A stretch of DNA of 64,000 nt from Sarcophilus harrisii. Taxonomy: Eukaryota; Chordata; Mammalia; Dasyuromorphia; Dasyuridae. Positions 58,391-64,000 of the stretch are shown here, one piece after another. The notes under the pieces were generated by a model. It made no database searches. It had not been told where the DNA came from and worked only from the letters and a program-made list of their open reading frames with translations. The translations under genes and the position numbers were made by a program. Location: assembly GCF_902635505.1 (NCBI RefSeq), contig NC_045432.1, positions 8,553,275-8,617,274 of the forward strand, read 5' to 3'. Every line of letters starts with the position of its first letter. The stretch's first letter is position 1.

Positions 58391-58394
58391 ACTA

Positions 58395-59577
58395 GGATCA
58401 TGGAATCTTCCAATCACAGACCCCCAGAGTTGGAGGGGACTGCAGGTGCCTTGTTCCTCCCCCACCCAGGTCTGAGCTACAATCCACTGCACAACATTCA
58501 GGACTCATGGGCATCCAGCCAATGCTGGAGAACCAAGTCCTTTCCTCCTGAGGCAGCCTGTTCTTCTTTAAGGTCACTCCCTCCATAAGGCAGTGATTTC
58601 AGCTGGATTCCCCTCCCACCTCCCAACCAGAGAGAGTAACCCTCCCCTCTACTCACTATAGATGTCTATAAATGTTATCTCTGGGGATCAGGGCAGTCTG
58701 TCCACATGAACCCATTGGAGAACCTTGTCAGAGCCAGGATATCAAACCAGACCCTTTGACGCCAACCCCACTTTTCTGTGCGTTTACCTGGCAGTTGTCT
58801 GTCCCCTCAGGAGATGGGGGGAATAGGTTTAAATAATGTCCAGATATAGAGAATCCATTTACATAGGAAATCTTGACCAGGAACTGCACAGGGGAGGGGG
58901 GAGGGAGGGTGTCAGAGGAAAGGCCCTCCTCTCTATGAGAGCAGATCTCACCATGGTTCCCTCTAGGACCTTCTCAGAAATCAATCCAGCCATGCAGAGA
59001 GGAAGCAGGAAGAATGGTTCAGATGGGGGACAGTGAGGCTGGTCCCAACTAACCTGGCAGCTCAAGCCTGGCCTACTGAATGAAGCCATGACCTCCAGAG
59101 AGCCCTATAGAGGAGAGTAGGGAAGGAAAATTGGACCTTCATAGGTTTAAAATGGACAAGGACCTTGGACATCATCTCAGCCCCAGAGAGAAAGAGGAGC
59201 TTGTCAAGGGGAAACAGAAAATTCAGCAAATAATGATATCATCCCATCGGTGAAGCTACAAGTGTTGGTGTACTCTCAGAGAAGGAAAGTTGATCTATTG
59301 ATGCAGCTCTTAGGATGTAGCCATGACCCTAAGGCCACCTGGGTTTGGGAATGATGTAGTTGGAAATGATGAATTTCTTCCCCTAGGCTATCCCGTCCCA
59401 ATTTCCTCTATCTGAGCAGGATGTTGAGCCCACAAATATTGCTGCCTTTTGTTCGGTGACAACAGGGTTTCTGAGCCTAATGAGCAACAATAATGAGGTG
59501 CTTAAACACAGGTATTGTAGAGAGTTTTGGTTTTTTCTTTTACTGAAAGCTCCCTGTTCATATCCCTTGAACAAAGC
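58395..59577. mobile_element. MIR-type fragments in non-coding DNA
   Basis: Diverged MIR-like blocks at 58395-58450 ('ggatcatggaatcttcc...gttggaggggac') and 59140-59230 ('acatcatctcagcccc...'). The rest is unassigned. No gene seen. Confidence 0.5.
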
Positions 59578-59631
59578 ATAAAATTAATTTCCCAATTCAT
59601 CACTCCTGATGAATTGGGAAATTAATTTTAT
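59578..59631. repeat. Perfect fold-back palindrome
   Basis: 25-bp perfect arms (59578-59602 and 59607-59631) with a 4-bp loop 'ctcc'. The right arm continues into L1-like sequence in minus orientation. Confidence 0.98.
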
Positions 59632-59764
59632 TTTTATAATTTTTATTAATGCTTTAAATATTTATATAAAATTGACTCTGTTCCCAATACATTCAAAACC
59701 TGATGTATTTATCACAGAAACTCTTTGTAAAAATTCTGCCATTACTTCATTGACTGTCACACCT
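59632..59764 (-). mobile_element. L1 ORF2-like fragment
   Basis: On the minus strand 'tttctgtgataaatacatcagg' and 'gagtcaattttatataaat' match the L1 ORF2 block seen at 27960-28030. Short and diverged. Confidence 0.5.
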
Positions 59765-60235
59765 TGTGTGGGGGAGGTGAGAGACCCCTACCCAAAATGA
59801 CTACTTAGAGATCACTCAAAGTAGAAAGCAGAAAGATTGTTTATTATAGCAACTCATGAGAGGCAGGCAGTCCAGCTGCGAGAAGAGGAAAATGAAAATA
59901 CTCACAGCAAAAGGGCTGAAGAATCAGTGCATATACACAGCTTTTCTAGATTTTGTTACAAGAGATTACATCACAAGTAAGAGAGCATTGAGGGGGAGGG
60001 GGGCATCTAATTGGTTGTTGCTATTCGGAGAGATTGGAATGGAACGTTTCTGGCTTCAGGCTTTAGATAATCGAGCCGACAGCAGTCAAGCTAATAGACT
60101 AAATAAATATCGATAAATATCAAACATTGATAAATGTCACCAATTTAGGGTAAGTAAATATAGGCCTGCACATATTGTACTTATGCAGGTCATGGGGAAA
60201 CACAGGAATAATGAAAATAAAGAAAAAGTCACACA
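59765..60235 (-). mobile_element. Solo LTR, class I
   Basis: TG...CA ends in minus orientation. On the minus strand AATAAA is followed by a U5 resembling that of the 44043-50022 ERV ('ctttctacttt...agtagtcattttgggtagg'). No second LTR is nearby. Confidence 0.65.
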
Positions 60236-60239
60236 TTAC

Positions 60240-61615
60240 TGTAAGTTCTTCATCTCTCCATTCCACACACTTGTAATACAATTATATTTTCCTTAATCAA
60301 AATTTTTCTTAATTAGGTTTGTTTCTGCTTTGTCTTAGGTCATGATTTGATGTCTTTACTTTGTATTTTTTACTTCAGCTGAAGCACAACTAATTCTGCT
60401 CCAGCACCTTCTTTAATTCTGTATATATATCTTTCTGTATCAGCTGGGTTTCTGTTAAACAACTTGTGGTTGGATTCCGATTTCTGATCCATTCTGCAAT
60501 CTACTATTTTATGGGTGAGCTCATTCCTTTCAAATTGACAGTTAGGATCTTTTCCTCTGTTCATTTTCTTCTGTTTCTTTGTCTTCTCTTTTTCTCTTGC
60601 CCCTCCTGAAAGGTCTATTTTACTTCTAACCAGTGCCTTTCCTCTTGTTATCCTTTCTCTTATCTCCTTTCCCCATTATTTCTCTATTGGATAAGATAGA
60701 TTTTTATAGGCAGCTGGGTGTGTGTATTTATTCTTCACTCTTTGAACTAAAAAGTGAGGTTCAAGCATTGCATACTAATTCCCCACGTTTCCCCTGCACT
60801 ACAAAAGCTCTTCCTCGAATGCCTCTTTTATGTGAGCAAGTTTTCCCCCCTTCTCTCAGTGCTTCCCTCTTTCTCCATTTTTTTCTGAGATTACTTCAAC
60901 ACAATCAACTAACAGTCATGGCCTCATGTAGACTCCTAACTACCCTTATAAGCATAGAGATCGTATGAGTTACATGTACTACCTTTACACACGGGAATGT
61001 AAACAATTTAACCTTATTCAGTCCCTTGTGGTTTCTCTTTCCTTTTTCTGTTTTTGTGCCTCTCTAGAGTCATGTATTTTGGAATCCTTGAAATTTTTCT
61101 ATTTTATCCAATGCCCAATTTTCACCCTGAATGATTTTATTCAGTTTTGCTACAGTTTATTCTTTATTGTAAGTCTAGGTCTTTGCCTTGTCGAACATCA
61201 TATTCCAAGTTTTCTGCTCCTTCAACATGGAAGCGCTCCCTGACTCTTGTATGATCCTGACTGTGGCTCTGTGATAGTCTCATTGTTTTTTTGTGGCTAC
61301 TTGTAATATTTTCTCCTGGGACCTCTGGAATTTGGCTGTAATATTTCTAGGAGTTTGCATTTGGATCTCTTTCAGGAGGTGATCAGCAGATTTTGGGAAT
61401 TTCTATTTTATTTTATATTTAGATCTAAAGTATTTAGGGAAGTTTTCTTGGGTAATTTCTTGAAATAATGCCTAGGTTCTTTCTTTGATCATGGATTTCA
61501 GGTAGTCCAATAACTCTTCAATTATCTCTTCTCCATCTATTTTCCTGACCAATTGTTTTTCTGATGAAATTTTTCATAGTTTCTTTTATTTTTTGTCATT
61601 CTATTGATTTTGTTT
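60240..61615 (-). mobile_element. L1 LINE, ORF1/spacer/ORF2 start, antisense
   Basis: Same L1 segment and orientation as 25730-26965: 'ttttatgggtgagctcattcctttc', then the spacer, 'gaatattttctcctggg', and 'caggaggtgatcagcag', ending in ORF1 near 61560. Stops throughout. Confidence 0.82.
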
Positions 61616-61739
61616 TATTGAAAAAAGCAGGGAATCCTCCACAGAATGGAAAGGCCAGTATAAAGAAGCAACTCTTGGACTTCAGTTTTCAGAGCACTAC
61701 TGGCAACACTACTGTCAGTCCTACAGACTAGAGAGAATA

Positions 61740-61763
61740 TATGGGGGCGGCGGGGGGGGGGGG
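61740..61763 (+). repeat. G-rich run, potential G-quadruplex
   Basis: 'gggggcggcgggggg...' with 13 consecutive Gs, followed by further G-triplets ('gattgggagg'). It sits at the right-hand junction where unit C resumes. Confidence 0.85.
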
Positions 61764-61764
61764 A

Positions 61765-62490
61765 TTGGGAGGATGGAAATAGGAAGTAAGAAGGGAAATA
61801 ATTCACTGGAGGTAATTGTTCATTTGTATTAACTGTACATGAGATAGTGCCCAGCAGCTTGTCATCTACTGACATTATGCCAGCCCTGGAGTTGGAGGAT
61901 GCTGGAGGAAGCCCTAAATCCCCTCTCCATTCTGACCCTTATGCCTGCTCTCCTCTACCTTCTTAATGATGGGGTCAGTCCCCTCCAGACTCCCAAATTT
62001 GCAGGGCAGGCTCCCTGGTGTGTTCTAGGGAGTTCTGGGCCTTTCATTTGCCCTGCCACTGGCACCCTTCGTGGTTCTGGCTTTTCTCATCCTTAAAGGT
62101 GACCCTTCCTGTGTGCATTGTTCTCTCCAATTATTGGGAACACCTAGAGAGAGCTTACTCTCTCTAGCTACTTATAATAGCAGCTCTTAACAAGGTTCTT
62201 GGCATATCCTAAGCACTTAATCCAAACTTTTCATTCCTTCCTTCGTTTGTTCATTTTTTTACTTTTCCATTAAACCACTTGTGTTTTGAGCCTCGTGAGC
62301 CTGTATGCTTGTCAGGAAAGCTGCTACTGCTGGTGGAGGTGGGAGTAGATTGTCAAATGTTGAAGTTCCCATATTACTTGGAGGGTTGGGGTTGGGGGAT
62401 GGTGGTGGAGACTAGGTTAAAGACATGAAAGGTCTTTGAACATATCCGTGCCCTTCATTACAAAAGAGAAACGCTGACCAAGGTTCATTC
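61765..62490 (+). repeat. Paralogous non-coding unit, copy C (right part)
   Basis: Aligns with 25020-25690 of copy B: 'tattaactgtacatgag...gcccagcag', 'cctccagactcccaa', the L2-like 62140-62230, then 'gtgagcctgtatgcttgtcagg' and 'gacatgaaaggtctttgaa'. Confidence 0.85.
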
Positions 62491-62739
62491 TCCTTTGACC
62501 TCCTTTAGGGACAGGATAAACCCGTCAAGGACTCCAGTTTCCAAAGGACACAGGGACCAAGTCCTCAGCTGCCTACTGGACTGACCATGTGCCCATCAGC
62601 AAATCATTTAACCCCTCAGTGTCCCAGGGAATTCCCCAATCCCTAGCTGATTGACATGAACAGCAGGTCTCTCCAAGCTGGAGTCCTTACTCCAAGGCCT
62701 CCACCCACCACCACCATTTGAGAGACAAAGTCACAGCCC

Positions 62740-62880
62740 TGGAGAAAATAATAGTGCCAAGAATAGGGGCAACTTTCTGTGGTCCTGGTTAGACCACACC
62801 TAGAATGTCAGGTTCACTTCTTGGACCCACTGATGAAAGGGCATTGACAGCCAGGGATGGTGAGGGGCCTGAATCTTTTT
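62740..62880 (+). mobile_element. L3/CR1-type LINE fragment
   Basis: 'ggttagaccacacctagaatgtcaggttcacttctt' followed by 'gggcattgacagccagggatggtgaggggcctg' matches the conserved L3/CR1 3' block. Confidence 0.65.
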
Positions 62881-62999
62881 TTTTAAACTGTTTATAGTCT
62901 AAAAGAATGTACAAGATAGAAATACAGCAAAAGAATCATTTATCTTTCTCTCTGGCACCATTTTGTCTATAAAATGCCTCATTAGAATCCTAATTTTTG

Positions 63000-63330
63000 T
63001 TGAGAAATATTTTCCTGCCTCAGTGTAATAAAATCTAGGTTTTGACCTCTCAAATTTCTATCTTGTGGTTAATTTATTTGGTCAGTAAGAAATTACCAAA
63101 GTCAAAGAGGAGATATTTTTCCCCATACTAAATTTGGCAACCACAAAGGGACAGTCAGCAAGACTGGAGAGACTTCCACTTCAGAAATTGTCTGGTGTGC
63201 CCAAGATGGTATCTACCTTAGAGATTTTGCAGGGGAAAACCCAGCCAAACCAAAAGGGCTGTTTTCCAGAATTGCAGAAAGAGAATTAAGTTTGTCTTCT
63301 AAGTGTGTTGTGTGCACTTCTATGTATGGT
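63000..63330 (+). mobile_element. Possible ERV LTR/leader junction
   Basis: An AATAAA (63028) is followed ~110 bp later by 'tttggcaaccacaaagggac', which has the look of an LTR end plus primer binding site, and then leader-like sequence. No LTR pair found. Tentative. Confidence 0.35.
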
Positions 63331-63399
63331 ACTTTGATTTTGTTTTCTCTTGCATTTGAATAATGAGTCTGTTGAGAAACTTTTGGAGTGCTTAAGCTG

Positions 63400-64000
63400 G
63401 AATGGCCTTCAGGAGGATATCCCTCTTAGGAACTCAAAGCCTGGGGAGAACGAGCAAAGTCAGTCTCTGGGATCAGCCTGATGAAGAAAAAAGGCATTTG
63501 TTCTAAGTCTGCTATGCCCCAGATACTGGGCTAAGTGCTTTATAATTAGTATTTGTGAGAGGAGCTGCCTCTAAGGAGCAGAGGCATGATGAGAATGGTC
63601 AAGGTCAGTCTGGGAGATACTGGTCCCTCAGAGAATAGGAGGTAAAGAAACCTACTCACAGGTGGCAGATCAAATGTTGGTTTCTCTATGAGGTAGTCAG
63701 AGGAGGAGAGGGGGCTGGAGGGCCTCAGACTTGGAGAGTCTCTGGGGGATGCCTCTAAGTGTCTGAGGGAGGATGGCCGAGGTCGGCCTGACTGGAGACT
63801 CCTTTGGGAACTCGGTGCTGAGGAGAATGAGCAAAGTTAGTACCAGAGATCAGAGCCCCCGGCCAGCTCAAGGGAAGGGAGTGATCATTCAGGATGGGTC
63901 TACTATGTGCCAGGCACTGGACTAAACCCCTCTCAAAACCTTCTGTTTTCCTCAAACATCCCTTAGTGGTTCACCATAAATAGTGGCCTTTAATAAGTTT
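63400..64000. repeat. Imperfect direct duplication with MIR-like ends
   Basis: 63430-63540 and 63808-63930 share 'gaactc...gaggagaa(c/t)gagcaaagt', 'gagatcag' and a MIR-like tail ('ctatg...ccagatactgg' / 'ctactatgtgccaggcactgg'), 378 bp apart. No gene seen. Confidence 0.55.

Overview
The window looks like gene-poor nuclear DNA of a marsupial mammal. The evidence is the repeat mix: marsupial-type L1 with its characteristic 3' end, tRNA-derived SINEs of the marsupial 'gggcagctaggtgg' type, abundant MIR/L2 debris, and several lineages of endogenous retroviruses (ERVs). I cannot tell the species. Almost all of the 64 kb is repeat; the only convincing host protein-coding sequence is a duplicated BTB-domain gene on the minus strand.

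Layout. 1-2460: L1 3' end with a nested solo LTR, then the 5' end of a minus-strand L1. 3451-6125: duplicon copy A carrying BTB gene A (CDS 4224-4694) with its promoter and leader exons. 6435-9640: a retrocopy with target duplications, an L1 ORF2 fragment with a SINE in it, a 90-bp tandem duplication and L2. 9840-18541: a partial paralogous unit and two broken class I ERV remnants, one with a nested solo LTR, separated by a GC-rich island (14900-16200). 18829-22147: a class II ERV with both LTRs. 22500-25690: L1 and paralogous unit B. 25730-29105: two L1 pieces head to head. 29108-32412: duplicon copy B with BTB gene B (CDS 29875-30345). 32584-36286: a second class II ERV. 37680-41120: an L2/CR1-clade LINE (antisense) split by a twin-primed L1. 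44043-50022: a class I ERV with two LTRs and a tRNA-Pro-like primer site. 50220-62490: paralogous unit C, split by about 10 kb of L1 and LTR insertions. 62490-64000: L3/CR1, MIR and an LTR/leader-like fragment.

Overall architecture. The order BTB gene, a ~240-bp marker block, and a ~2-kb non-coding unit occurs twice (3451-25690 and 29108-62490). The window is therefore best read as an old tandem segmental duplication of a ~22-26 kb unit, later expanded by independent transposon insertions.

The most interesting signal is the BTB pair. The two coding exons differ at only 7 of 471 bases, all 7 amino-acid changing, while flanking duplicated DNA differs by roughly 8-15% by eye. That points to localised gene conversion or unusual constraint on a short (156-residue) KLHL-like BTB protein with no kelch repeats. 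Copy A keeps ETS, YY1 and CRE-like promoter sites; copy B has lost the ETS and YY1 sites but keeps key splice sites.
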